Source of the DNA: CAZTTG01 sp964615935 | GTDB taxonomy: Bacteria; Planctomycetota; UBA1135; GCA-002686595 | Assembly: GCA_964615935.1 (NCBI GenBank) | Contig: CAZTTG010000044.1 | Coordinates: 1-52,018, forward strand | Direction: 5' to 3' | DNA: 52,018 nucleotides | Part shown: positions 17,272 to 30,480 of the stretch, piece after piece | Numbering within the stretch: the first letter of the stretch is position 1 | How the letters are laid out: the number at the start of each line of letters is the position of its first letter | Made by a program: the position numbers and the translations under genes | The notes under the pieces: model-generated | Database searches by the model: none | The model's input: the letters and a program-made list of their open reading frames with translations, nothing else | What the model was told of the DNA's origin: nothing

Positions 17272-18372
17272 TCAGAGCCGGATCACGCCTCGGGCCTGCC
17301 TGCCGCTCAGCATGTCGGCGAAGGCCTGGTTGACCTCCTCGAGGGAGTAGGTCCGGGAGATCAACGCGGAGAGGTCGATCCTCCCCTGCAGGTGCAGGTC
17401 GGCGTAGAGCGGGAAGTCGCGCGCCGCGCTGGCGGTCCCGTAGTAGGACCCCATGACCGTCTTCTCCTGGCGCGTGATCAGCGAGCCGGGCAGCTCGGTG
17501 GTGCTGCCCATCGGCGCGAGCCCGACCAGGATCACGGCACCCCCGGGCCGCGCCGCCTCGAGGCACAGCGCCTGGATCTCGGGAAGGCCGGTCGTCTCGA
17601 ACACGTAGTCGGCGCCGCGGCCCTCGGTCAGGCCGCGAATCGCATCGATCGGGTCCTCCCCCGCGAGCGCGAAATCGGTCGCTCCCGCGCCCTCCGCGAT
17701 CGCGCGCTTCTCCGGGACCCGGTCGATCGCGATGATCCGGCTCGCCCCGGCCAGCCGGGCGCCGATGAGGATGCTGAGCCCGACCCCGCCGGCGCCCCAG
17801 ACCGCCACCGAGCTGCCGGGCCTCACCCGGGCGGTGTTGAGCACCGAGCCGATCCCCGTGGTCACCGCGCAGCCGATGAGGGCGGCGACCTCCAGGGGGA
17901 GCTCCCGGGGCAGCGCCACGCAGCTCTCCTGCGGAACGACGGCGCGCTCCGCGAAGCAGGCCAGCGCGCAGTAGTGGTACACCGGATCACCGTCGCGCGA
18001 CAGCCGGGTGGTGCCGTCCATCAGCGTGCCGGCCCAGATCGGCTCGAGGTACGCGGCGCACAGGCTGGGGCGGTCGTTGAGGCAGTAGTAGCAGCGGCCG
18101 CAGCACGGCGCCCAGCTCAGGGCGACGTGGTCACCCGGCCGCACCGCCGTCACCCCCGCGCCCACCTCCTCGACGACCCCCGCGCCCTCGTGACCCGCCA
18201 CCACGGGGAGCGGATGGCGCGTCGCGCCGGTGGCGAGGTGCCAGTCGCTGTGGCAGACGCCGGCCGCGGCCACCCGGACCAGGACCTCGCCCGCGCGGGG
18301 CGGCTCCAGGTCGAGCGACTCGATCCGAAAGGGGGTCTGGGGCTCGTGCAGGACGGCGGCGCGGGTCTTCAT
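17272..18372 (-). CDS. Zinc-dependent alcohol dehydrogenase (MDR family)
   Basis: A 366-residue medium-chain dehydrogenase. The catalytic zinc site is seen as Cys40 and His61-Glu62 (GHEGAG) with a later Cys in LIGCAVTTG. The structural zinc loop contains Cys91, 94, 97 and 105. The Rossmann motif is GAGGVGLSI. The loop LCAAYLEPIWAGTLMDG and the GCAVTTGIGSV segment resemble class III / S-(hydroxymethyl)thiol and aryl-alcohol dehydrogenases. It lies 7 nt after the Gfo/Idh gene and 15 nt before the GHL10 gene, so it belongs to that operon. Its likely role is oxidising an alcohol or sugar-derived compound in the cytoplasm; the substrate is not deducible. Confidence 0.85.
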   Translation of the reverse strand: MKTRAAVLHEPQTPFRIESLDLEPPRAGEVLVRVAAAGVCHSDWHLATGATRHPLPVVAGHEGAGVVEEVGAGVTAVRPGDHVALSWAPCCGRCYYCLNDRPSLCAAYLEPIWAGTLMDGTTRLSRDGDPVYHYCALACFAERAVVPQESCVALPRELPLEVAALIGCAVTTGIGSVLNTARVRPGSSVAVWGAGGVGLSILIGARLAGASRIIAIDRVPEKRAIAEGAGATDFALAGEDPIDAIRGLTEGRGADYVFETTGLPEIQALCLEAARPGGAVILVGLAPMGSTTELPGSLITRQEKTVMGSYYGTASAARDFPLYADLHLQGRIDLSALISRTYSLEEVNQAFADMLSGRQARGVIRL

Positions 18373-18379
18373 GAGGCCC

Positions 18380-19663
18380 TCAGGATTCCCAGCCCTCCCT
18401 GACCTCCTTCGAGACCAAGGCCTGGGCCTTCTCGGAGTTGGTGACGCGCAGCTTCGCCCCTTCCCACTCGATCCTCTCGCCGACGCGGTAGGCGACGTTG
18501 CCCAGGAGGACCGCCTCGCTGAGGGCGCCGGAGTACTGGAAGTCGCAGGTGGTGGAGCCGCCGTTCTTGCAGGCCTCGATCCACTCGGCGTGGTGCCCGA
18601 TGGAGGGGGGGATGATGGGATCCGGGCGCTGGAAGCCCTCGAAGTCGGACTCGGGGCCGAGGACGCAGCGGCCGTAGTCGGCGACGAGGTGGCCGCGCTC
18701 GCCGATGAAGAGGACGCCGCTGCCCCAGGACTGGAGGTCGAGCTCCTCGAGCACCTCGGGACGCGCGCGGCCGTCGTACCAGGTGAGCGACAGGGCCGGG
18801 CGATCGCCGGCGGCGGGGTGCTCGTAGCGGACGGTGAGGTCCGGCGGGGTGGTCTCGGGATGCACCGGGGGACCGGTGGCCTCCACGGAGGTCGGCGCGG
18901 AAAGCTCCAGGGCCCACCAGGGCAGGTCCATGTAGTGGCAGGCCATGTCCCCGAGCGTGCCGCCGCCGAAGTCCCACCAGCGCCGCCAGCCGGCGGGGTG
19001 GTAGGCGGAGTGGTAGGGGCGCTCGGGCGCCGGGCCGAGCCACAGGTCCCAGTGCAGGCCCTTCGGGACCGGGGGGCGGTCCGTCGGGCGCTCGCCGCCG
19101 GACCAGGTCTTGCCGCACCAGACGTGCACCTCGCTCACCGGACCGATGGCGCCCGCGCGGATCAGCTCGACCACCCGGCGGTAGTTGTCGCCGGCGTGGA
19201 TCTGGGTGCCCATCTGGGTGACCAGACCCTTCTCGGACGCCAGCTCGGCCATGCGCCGGGCCTCGGCCACCGTGTGCGCCAGGGGCTTCTCGCAGTAGAC
19301 GTGGAGGCCCTTCTTCATGGCGCGAATCGCGGGCGGGGCGTGGGAGTGGTCGGGCGCGCTGACCACCACCGCGTCCAGGCCCTCGAGCTCCAGCATCTCG
19401 CGGTAGTCCACGAAGGTCCCGGCCTTCGGGAAGCGCGCCGCCGCGCCCGCCAGGTTGTTCTCGTCCACGTCGCACAGGGCCAGGACGTTCTCGCGGGAGA
19501 CCGCGTCGAGGTTGGCGCCCCCGCGGCCCGCCACCCCGATGACCCCGATCCCGAGCCGGTCGGCGGGCCGCCGGGCGAAGGCCCGCCGGGAGGGCAGGGC
19601 GAGGCCGGCCGCGGCGGCGGCGGATCCGGCGAGGAAACGGCGGCGGGAGAGGCTGCGATGCAT
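18380..19663 (-). CDS. Tat-exported Gfo/Idh/MocA family oxidoreductase
   Basis: A 427-residue protein. ATG 19663 follows a GAGGAG ribosome binding site and starts a twin-arginine signal (SRRRFLAGS, then an Ala/Leu core and cleavage near AFA). The NAD-binding fold follows: IGVIGVAGRGGA, LCDVDENN, and the catalytic-loop motif Glu125-Lys126-Pro127. The C-terminal domain holds WWDFGGGTLGDMACHYMDLPWWAL, typical of planctomycete Tat-Gfo/Idh proteins. Export through Tat means folding with the nucleotide in the cytoplasm, as in glucose-fructose oxidoreductase. First gene of the operon with the alcohol dehydrogenase and the GHL10 glycosidase, suggesting joint processing of a sugar. Confidence 0.88.
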   Translation of the reverse strand: MHRSLSRRRFLAGSAAAAAGLALPSRRAFARRPADRLGIGVIGVAGRGGANLDAVSRENVLALCDVDENNLAGAAARFPKAGTFVDYREMLELEGLDAVVVSAPDHSHAPPAIRAMKKGLHVYCEKPLAHTVAEARRMAELASEKGLVTQMGTQIHAGDNYRRVVELIRAGAIGPVSEVHVWCGKTWSGGERPTDRPPVPKGLHWDLWLGPAPERPYHSAYHPAGWRRWWDFGGGTLGDMACHYMDLPWWALELSAPTSVEATGPPVHPETTPPDLTVRYEHPAAGDRPALSLTWYDGRARPEVLEELDLQSWGSGVLFIGERGHLVADYGRCVLGPESDFEGFQRPDPIIPPSIGHHAEWIEACKNGGSTTCDFQYSGALSEAVLLGNVAYRVGERIEWEGAKLRVTNSEKAQALVSKEVREGWES

Positions 19664-19704
19664 GTCCGGGTTCTCCTCACTCCAGGGACTGGGCAGGGAG
19701 GCCG

Positions 19705-19710
19705 ATGGTA
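19705..19710 (-). promoter_or_regulatory. Putative -10 box of the Gfo/Idh operon
   Basis: TACCAT on the minus strand, 41 nt before the ATG. It shares the 228-bp divergent intergenic region with the sppA promoter. No -35 box is convincing. Confidence 0.25.
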
Positions 19711-19775
19711 CCCCCGAACGCCCGCCCCCCGGAGTGGCCGTCGGAATTCCCCCGACGAGCGCAAGGGGGGTTGAA

Positions 19776-19781
19776 TACGAT
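19776..19781 (+). promoter_or_regulatory. Putative -10 box of sppA
   Basis: TACGAT within GTTGAATACGATCCC predicts a leader of about 100 nt before the sppA ATG at 19892. The leader is C-rich and contains no structure that I recognise. Confidence 0.25.
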
Positions 19782-19891
19782 CCCCGGCGCCCGAGTAGGG
19801 GCCGGGTTGGCGTCCTGCCCGGACGCTCCCGGGTCCCGCGCTCCACTCTCCCAATCGATCCCCCCCCGATCCCCGCGAAAGGCACTCCCCC

Positions 19892-21691
19892 ATGCAGAAA
19901 CCGTACATGGCCCGCGCCCTGCTCTGGGCCCTCCCCGCGGCCTGCCTCCTGGCCACCGCCTCTGCCGCCCAGGAGGAGACCGCCGGCGGCCCCAAGATCC
20001 AGGTCGTCGAGCTGAAGGGGGTCTACGCCGACAACCCCACGCCCCTGGAGATGGACCCCCTCGCCCTGCTCATGGGCGGGGGACAGCCCCAGAAGTCCTT
20101 CTTCAAGCTGTGCCAGCACATCGACGAGCTGGCCGCCGACCCCGAGCCCGACTTCGTCTTCCTGGACCTCTCCGCGCCCACCATCGGCATGAACATGGCC
20201 CAGCTCGGCCAGTTCACGCGCCACATGCGCAAGCTCGGGGAGTCGGGCAAGAAGACCTGCGCCTGGCTCGAGAACGCCTCCACCGTCCACTACGCCATCG
20301 CCGCCGAGTGCGACCGCGTGCTGATGGTGGACTTCGGCACCCTCGACCTGCCCTCGCTGTCCATGATGTCGCTGCACTTCCGCGACGCCATGGACCTCCT
20401 GGGGATCCGCGCCGACGTCACCCGGGTAGGCGACTTCAAGGGCGCGGTGGAGCCCTTCGTCAACTCGCACATCAGCGAGCACCTGCGCCAGCACTACCTG
20501 GACATGCTGAAGACAATGAACGACGACCTGGTCAGCCGCCTGGCCGCCGGTCGCGGGCTGTCTCCGGCGGCCGTGCGCGCGATCCAGGGCCAGCGCCTGT
20601 TCACCGCCAAGGCGGCGCTGGAGGCGGGGCTGGTGGACGAGCTGGTGCCCTACGGCGATGAGCGCGAGGGGACCGCCTCGGCCCTCGGCAGGGAGCTCGA
20701 CTGGGTCGAGATGAAGCGCAAGAAGGCGGCCGACGCCTCCTTCTTCGAGGTGATGACCCAGCTCATGGGCGGCGCCCGGGAGAAGAAGCTCAAGGAGCCC
20801 ACCCTCGCCATCCTGCACCTGGAAGGCAGCATCGTGGACGGCGTCAACGCCCAGCCCGGGACCATGGTGTCGGGCCCGACCGTGGAGGCCATCCGCAAGC
20901 TGACCGAGGACGACATGATCGCCGCCGTGGTGGTGCGCATCAACTCGGGCGGCGGCAGTGCCACCGCCAGCGAGGCCATCCGCAGCGCCCTGGCCGAGCT
21001 GGGGGCGAAGAAGCCCGTGGCCGTCACGATGGGGAACGTGGCCGGCTCGGGCGGCTACTGGATCGCCTGCATCGGCGAGCCCATCTACGCCGAGGCCTGC
21101 ACCATCACCGGCTCCATCGGCGTGCTGGCCATGAAGATGAACTTCGGCCCGCTGCTCGCCCGCGTGGGCATCGGGGTGGACAACATCACCCTGGACGACT
21201 CCGCCAGCGCCTTCTCCATCAACCGGGGCTGGCGGCCGGAGGAGAAGCAGCAGATCGACGAGCTGATCGGCGACGTCTACGACCGCTTCCTGGTGCTGGC
21301 GGCGCGCTCGCGCGGGATGAGCGTGAGCGAGATCGACGCCATCGGCGGCGGCCGGATCTTCTCGGGCACCCAGGCCAAGGCCAACGGCCTGATCGACCAC
21401 GTCGGCGGCCTGGACGACGCCCTGGCCGCGGCGCGGACCGAGGCCGGGCTGGCGGCCGACTGCCCCGTCGTCCACCGGCCCAAGCCCCGGCCGGCCCTGG
21501 AGATGCTGAGCCTGCTCGGCGGCGAGGGCGACGAGATCCGGGCGCTGCTGACCCCCACCGCCCTGCGCGTCCTGAGGGGCTCCGGCCTTCGCCTGGATGC
21601 CCCCCTGGCCATCCTGCGCCAGACCCTCTCGGGCCGCGCGCCGGGCCCGCAGGTCTGGCTCCTGGCGGGGGAGGAGATCGCCATCCAGTAG
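19892..21691 (+). CDS. sppA: Signal peptide peptidase SppA, long form (peptidase S49)
   Basis: A 599-residue protease of the two-repeat 67K type. A signal peptide or anchor spans residues about 7-26, ending SAAQ. The N-terminal repeat carries the catalytic Lys183 (VGDFKGAVEPF). The C-terminal repeat carries the nucleophile Ser386 (NVAGSGGYW), after NSGGGS (351-356), and ends the site with CTITGSIGV. Length and the Lys/Ser distribution match the E. coli pattern, where Lys209 and Ser409 come from different repeats. It degrades leftover signal peptides in the membrane. The next gene is divergent in function and starts 128 nt later. Confidence 0.9.
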   Translation: MQKPYMARALLWALPAACLLATASAAQEETAGGPKIQVVELKGVYADNPTPLEMDPLALLMGGGQPQKSFFKLCQHIDELAADPEPDFVFLDLSAPTIGMNMAQLGQFTRHMRKLGESGKKTCAWLENASTVHYAIAAECDRVLMVDFGTLDLPSLSMMSLHFRDAMDLLGIRADVTRVGDFKGAVEPFVNSHISEHLRQHYLDMLKTMNDDLVSRLAAGRGLSPAAVRAIQGQRLFTAKAALEAGLVDELVPYGDEREGTASALGRELDWVEMKRKKAADASFFEVMTQLMGGAREKKLKEPTLAILHLEGSIVDGVNAQPGTMVSGPTVEAIRKLTEDDMIAAVVVRINSGGGSATASEAIRSALAELGAKKPVAVTMGNVAGSGGYWIACIGEPIYAEACTITGSIGVLAMKMNFGPLLARVGIGVDNITLDDSASAFSINRGWRPEEKQQIDELIGDVYDRFLVLAARSRGMSVSEIDAIGGGRIFSGTQAKANGLIDHVGGLDDALAAARTEAGLAADCPVVHRPKPRPALEMLSLLGGEGDEIRALLTPTALRVLRGSGLRLDAPLAILRQTLSGRAPGPQVWLLAGEEIAIQ

Positions 21692-21766
21692 GCGGAGCCG
21701 GGAGCTGCGGCCGCGAGATTGCACGCCGCGGGCGGGGGCCGCCCCCCGCTCGCGGCCTTCCGTAAG

Positions 21767-21788
21767 GAGTCAATCAATCGATTGACTC
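21767..21788. promoter_or_regulatory. Palindromic operator of the TetR/efflux operon
   Basis: Two perfect 9-bp arms, GAGTCAATC and GATTGACTC, are separated by AATC. The right arm contains TTGACT (21782-21787), which is 17 nt upstream of CACACT (21805-21810), so the operator covers the -35 box. This is the classical layout for autorepression by the TetR protein encoded 31 nt downstream. Confidence 0.75.
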
Positions 21789-21810
21789 AACGGGCGGGCC
21801 CGTTCACACT
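21782..21810 (+). promoter_or_regulatory. Promoter of the TetR-efflux operon
   Basis: TTGACT, 17-nt spacer, CACACT. The -10 is weak but the spacing is ideal, and the ATG at 21820 lies 9 nt after it. There is no ribosome binding site, so the mRNA is predicted to be leaderless or nearly so. Confidence 0.5.
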
Positions 21811-21819
21811 CTCCGCCCC

Positions 21820-22506
21820 ATGTCCCGCCCCCCCGCCACCCGCGAGGCCCTCCTCGACTCGGCCGTGCGCCTCTTCTCCGCGCGCGGCTTCGAGGCCGTC
21901 GGCATCCGCGAGATCGTCGCCGAGGCGGGCGTCAACCTGGCCGCGATCAAGTACCACTTCGGCTCGAAGCAGGACCTCTACCTGGCCGCGGTGAAACGCG
22001 CCCTGGAGAAGGCCGATCCCCTCGGCGGCTGGGAGCTCCTCGAGGAGGAGATCCGCACGCGTCCGGCGGCCGCACGCCAGCTCGTGCGCTTCCTGCGGCG
22101 CAGCCTCTCACGGCTCCTCGACAACCAGGAGCTCTCGGTCTGCGGCATGCTCCTGCTGCAGGAGGCCCTGAGCCCCAGCGGGGCGCTCGAGACCGTGGCC
22201 GCGGGCTTCGCCTGGCCCTACCAGCGCTCGCTGGTGCGGCTCCTGCGCGCCATAGCGCCCCGGACGCCGGACGAGGAGCTGGACTTCATGGCCAGCAGCA
22301 TTCTCGGCCAGGTGCTGCACTACATCATCTTCCGCCCGCTGTTCGGCCTCCAGGAGGGACTCGACCTGTCCCGGGCGAGCGTCGTCCGCCGCGTGGCCGA
22401 TCACATCGCGCGCTTCTCGCTGCGTGGAGCCGGCTGCTCCGTGGCCTTCGTCGAGCGCGCCCTGGCCGAGACCGACGAGAACGAGCCTCACCCCGATCCC
22501 GCATGA
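21820..22506 (+). CDS. TetR/AcrR family repressor of the downstream efflux pump
   Basis: A 228-residue regulator. The N-terminal DNA-binding domain has the usual layout: ALLDSAVRLFSARGFEAVGIREI, then the helix-turn-helix at residues about 28-47 ending IKYHFGSK. The C-terminal half (about 75-205) is a helical ligand-binding and dimer domain resembling the CerR (DUF1956-like) group, with a conserved CGMLLLQEALSPSGA segment. It sits first in the operon, behind a palindrome that overlaps the promoter, so it most likely represses itself and the pump until a ligand binds. Its stop overlaps the adaptor's ATG by 4 nt. Confidence 0.88.
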   Translation: MSRPPATREALLDSAVRLFSARGFEAVGIREIVAEAGVNLAAIKYHFGSKQDLYLAAVKRALEKADPLGGWELLEEEIRTRPAAARQLVRFLRRSLSRLLDNQELSVCGMLLLQEALSPSGALETVAAGFAWPYQRSLVRLLRAIAPRTPDEELDFMASSILGQVLHYIIFRPLFGLQEGLDLSRASVVRRVADHIARFSLRGAGCSVAFVERALAETDENEPHPDPA

Positions 22507-23662
22507 ACGGAGAGAGTCCATTGAAAGCCCATCAGGCCGTCCTTTTCGCAGCCGCGGGCATCGCCCTCGCGGCGCCCGCGCAAACCCAGGGGGCCCCGCC
22601 CGCACCGGTCCGCGTCGAGGCGCTGCGCCTCGAGGAGGTGCAGGAGCGGCGGCGGGTCACGGGTGAGATCCGCGCGGCCCGGCGCTCGCGGGTGGCCGCC
22701 GAGGAGGCCGGCCTGGTGATCGAGCGCGCGGTCGAGGTCGGGGACGCGGTCGAGGCCGGCGAGCTGCTCGTGCGTCTGGACGCGACGCGCCTCGAGCTGG
22801 AGCTGCGGGCTCTGGAGGCCGAGCGGGGGCAGACCCAGGCCCTGCTCGAGGAGCGCGCCGCGGCCCGGTCCCTTGCCGAGCGCGACCTGGAGACTCTCGA
22901 GGAGCTGACCCAGCGCGACGCGGCCAATCCCAAGGAGCTGGCCGACGGGCGCTCGGCGGTCCAGATCGCCCTCGCCCGGGAGAGGCAGGCGCAGGCTCAG
23001 ATCGAGCTGCTCGAGGCGCGGGCGGCGATCCTCACCGAGCGCGTCTCCGACACGGTGACCCGGGCCCCCTTCGGAGGCCGCGTGGTGCGCCTGGAGACCG
23101 AGCTGGGACAGTGGCTGAACGCGGGGACTCCGGTGGTCGAGCTCATCAGCGTGGAGCTGGAGGCCTGGTTCGAGGTCCCCCAGCGGCACTTCGCCGCGGT
23201 GCAGCACCAGCGCGGCCCCCTGGAGGTGACCATCGACGCCAGCGGCGAGGCGCTGGTCCTCGGCGACTACCGCATCGTGGCCTCGGTGGACTCCCGCTCC
23301 CGCACCTTCGCGGTCGCCGGCGCCCTGCCGATGCGGCCGGAGCTGGCCCACGGCATGTCGATCGAGGCCTGGGTCCCGACCGGCGCGGCCGGCAGCGAGC
23401 TCACAGTCTCGCGCGACGCCCTGATGCGCAACGAAGTGGGCAGCTTCGTCTACCTGGCCATGCCGGGCAGTGAGGGGCAGCCGGCCACGGCCGCGCCGAT
23501 CCCGGTGGAGGTGCTCTTCTCGGTCGGCGAGCGGGTGGTGGTCCGCGGCGCGGGCCTGCGCCCCGGCGCCCCGGCCATCGTGGAGGGCAACGAGCGGCTG
23601 TTCCCCGGCGCGCCGGTGATCCCCACCGGCGGTCCTCCGCCCGACGGAGGGGAACGAGACCG

Positions 23663-23666
<4 letters not shown>
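22503..23666 (+). CDS. RND efflux periplasmic adaptor (membrane fusion protein)
   Basis: A 387-residue adaptor linking pump and outer-membrane channel. The ATG at 22503 overlaps the TetR stop (ATGA); a TTG at 22521 preceded by GGAGAG is an alternative start. A signal peptide covers roughly residues 8-30, with no lipobox. The lipoyl half-motifs (VTGEIRAARRSRVAAEEAG and RAPFGGRVVRLETELGQWLNAG) flank a helical hairpin of about 90 residues, followed by beta-barrel and membrane-proximal domains (HGMSIEAWVP). Family and order in the operon make the role clear; the exported compound is unknown. It overlaps the pump gene by 4 nt. Confidence 0.88.
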
Positions 23667-28744
<5,078 letters not shown>

Positions 28745-28747
28745 CCC

Positions 28748-30187
28748 CTACTCCCCGACCGCGAAGCTCCACGCCCCCGCCATGGGGAGGCGCGCCTCGC
28801 GGCCGCCCCTCGCGGCGGCGATGAAGCGGTACTCGATCGACGCGCCGGGCTCCTGAACGGGGAGCAGGCCGGCGTACACCCCGGGCGAGCTCGTCCGCCC
28901 GAGGTCGAGGACGGTCCAGTCCTCCGCGCCCGCGAGGCGCCAGTGCAGCTCGACCGAGCCCTCCGCCAGGCCCTCGCGGCCATGGTCGCGGACCGTGACG
29001 GACACCTGGACCTCCTCCCGCGGCTCGACTCGCTCGAGGACGCGCGGAGCGCTCAGGCGCAGCATGCGCGGATCGAAGACCGCGCGCGTGCGGCAGTGCA
29101 GGGCGTCGAAGTCCTGCCAGCCGTCGAAGGGGAAGCCGATCACCTCGTAGCCGGGGAGAGCCCCGCGGTAGACCGCCAGGGCGGCGGCGTCGGCCTCGGC
29201 CTGGCCGAAGAGGGGCACCAGGACCTTGCGGTTGAGGATCAGCGAGTTGGTGTAGGCGGGCAGGTGATCCCCGCGGTAGCGGGGGCAGTCCACGCGGAGG
29301 ATGCGATAGGGGCGGCCGAAGGGCGTCCGGAGCCCGCGGAGCTGCACGAGATTGCGCTCGATGGGGGCGGCTTCGGGGTGGTCCGCGGGCGCTCGCTTGA
29401 CCAGCAGGGTCTCGGGGTCGAGCAGCTTCATCCAGCAGTCCACGTGCTGGATGCCGAAGGCCTCGGTGTCGGCGAGGATCACGTGGTCGTCCACCCCGGT
29501 GAGCTCCTCGACCTGCTCGTGGAAGTCGGCCTCCTCCATGATGCGCAGGTTCTCGTCCACCATGAGCCGCGAGGAGAAGGCGCGGCCGAATCCGTCCACC
29601 AGGAAGTTCCCGCCGGTGAGGTAGGCCTGCATGGGGACCAGGCTCGCGCCGAGGTGGGCGGCCACCTCGACGTTGGTGCGGTCGTCGCCGGGGTAGCTGC
29701 CCCAGTAGGTGAAGGGCCGCTCCTGGGGGTCGCCGACGTAGTCCGCGCGCACCCCGGGGGTGTCGATGTAGACCGGGTCCACGAAGGTCATGCGGCCGGC
29801 GGCATCGAAGACCATGTGGGGGCCGAAGTCGCGGGTCCAGCAGGTCTGGACCGAGGTCCGGATGCACTCGACGCGGGAGAGGTCCACGCCCAGGCGGCCG
29901 AAGGCCGCGCGCGCCTCGGCTTCGGCGGGCTCGTCCGCGACCAGCACGTAGAGGCGATCGTCCTCGGCCAGTTCGACCACGAGGGCCTCGGGGATGTGCA
30001 GCGGCCAGGTGATGAGCGTCCCGAGGGCCGGCTCCCACTCGGCGCAGATGCGGGGCCCGCCGGGGGCGGGGTCCGGGAGATTCGCACAGGAGGTGAAGCC
30101 GGCGAGGAGCGCGGCGGCGACGACGAGGACGAGCGCGCGGGAGCGATTCCCGAGGCACTCGACGGCGAGACGGTTGCGGACACGCAC
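28748..30187 (-). CDS. Peptidyl-arginine deiminase (PPAD-like), lipoprotein
   Basis: A protein of about 479 residues of the Porphyromonas-type agmatine/peptidylarginine deiminase family. The start is uncertain: GTG 30187 is used here, while TTG 30193 overlaps the upstream stop (TTGA) and ATG 30226 lies inside the upstream gene. A basic n-region, an Ala/Leu core and Cys34 (FTSC) suggest a lipoprotein. With this numbering the PPAD active site is recognisable: Asp120 (WTRDFGP), His248 and Asp250 (HVDCW), Asn314 (TNSL) and Cys365 (ALHCRT). Residues about 385-479 add a beta-sandwich (VSVTVRDHG). It would convert arginine or agmatine-like groups to citrulline-type products plus ammonia outside the cytoplasm. 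It ends 3 nt from the convergent pump gene. Confidence 0.8.
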   Translation of the reverse strand: MRVRNRLAVECLGNRSRALVLVVAAALLAGFTSCANLPDPAPGGPRICAEWEPALGTLITWPLHIPEALVVELAEDDRLYVLVADEPAEAEARAAFGRLGVDLSRVECIRTSVQTCWTRDFGPHMVFDAAGRMTFVDPVYIDTPGVRADYVGDPQERPFTYWGSYPGDDRTNVEVAAHLGASLVPMQAYLTGGNFLVDGFGRAFSSRLMVDENLRIMEEADFHEQVEELTGVDDHVILADTEAFGIQHVDCWMKLLDPETLLVKRAPADHPEAAPIERNLVQLRGLRTPFGRPYRILRVDCPRYRGDHLPAYTNSLILNRKVLVPLFGQAEADAAALAVYRGALPGYEVIGFPFDGWQDFDALHCRTRAVFDPRMLRLSAPRVLERVEPREEVQVSVTVRDHGREGLAEGSVELHWRLAGAEDWTVLDLGRTSSPGVYAGLLPVQEPGASIEYRFIAAARGGREARLPMAGAWSFAVGE

Positions 30188-30189
30188 GT

Positions 30190-30480
30190 TCAAGGCCTGT
30201 CGGGCCGGTCTCCCGCTCCAGTGCATCCGGTGGCCCGCAGGTGCTCGAGGATTCTCTCACTCTGGGTGGAGTCGAAGTCTCCGCCGTAGAGACGGACGAA
30301 CAGACGCGCCCTCAGCGCGGCGCCTCGGGGCTCGCCGCCCCTCGTCTCGCCCATGCCTGCGAGCATCAGGGCTCTCGCGGTGGCGAACATGCGGCAGGCC
30401 ATGGTCAGGCGTTCGATGGGCGAGCGCGCCTGCATCATCTCACGGAGGCGATCTTCCCCGTCCCGCACGAATCCGCTCAT
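30190..30480 (-). CDS. Small partner protein of the nucleotidyltransferase
   Basis: A 96-residue cytoplasmic protein that I cannot name. It is helical, with SPIERLTMACRMFATARALML followed by LRARLFVRLYGGDF. The MFxxAR and LFxRxYGxDF signatures look conserved and recall small ORFs found next to stand-alone nucleotidyltransferases. Its ATG overlaps the stop of the nucleotidyltransferase gene by 4 nt (ATGA), so the two products are made together. The stop overlaps a possible TTG start of the deiminase gene. A toxin-antitoxin-like or regulatory pair is possible but unproven. Confidence 0.6.
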   Translation of the reverse strand: MSGFVRDGEDRLREMMQARSPIERLTMACRMFATARALMLAGMGETRGGEPRGAALRARLFVRLYGGDFDSTQSERILEHLRATGCTGAGDRPDRP

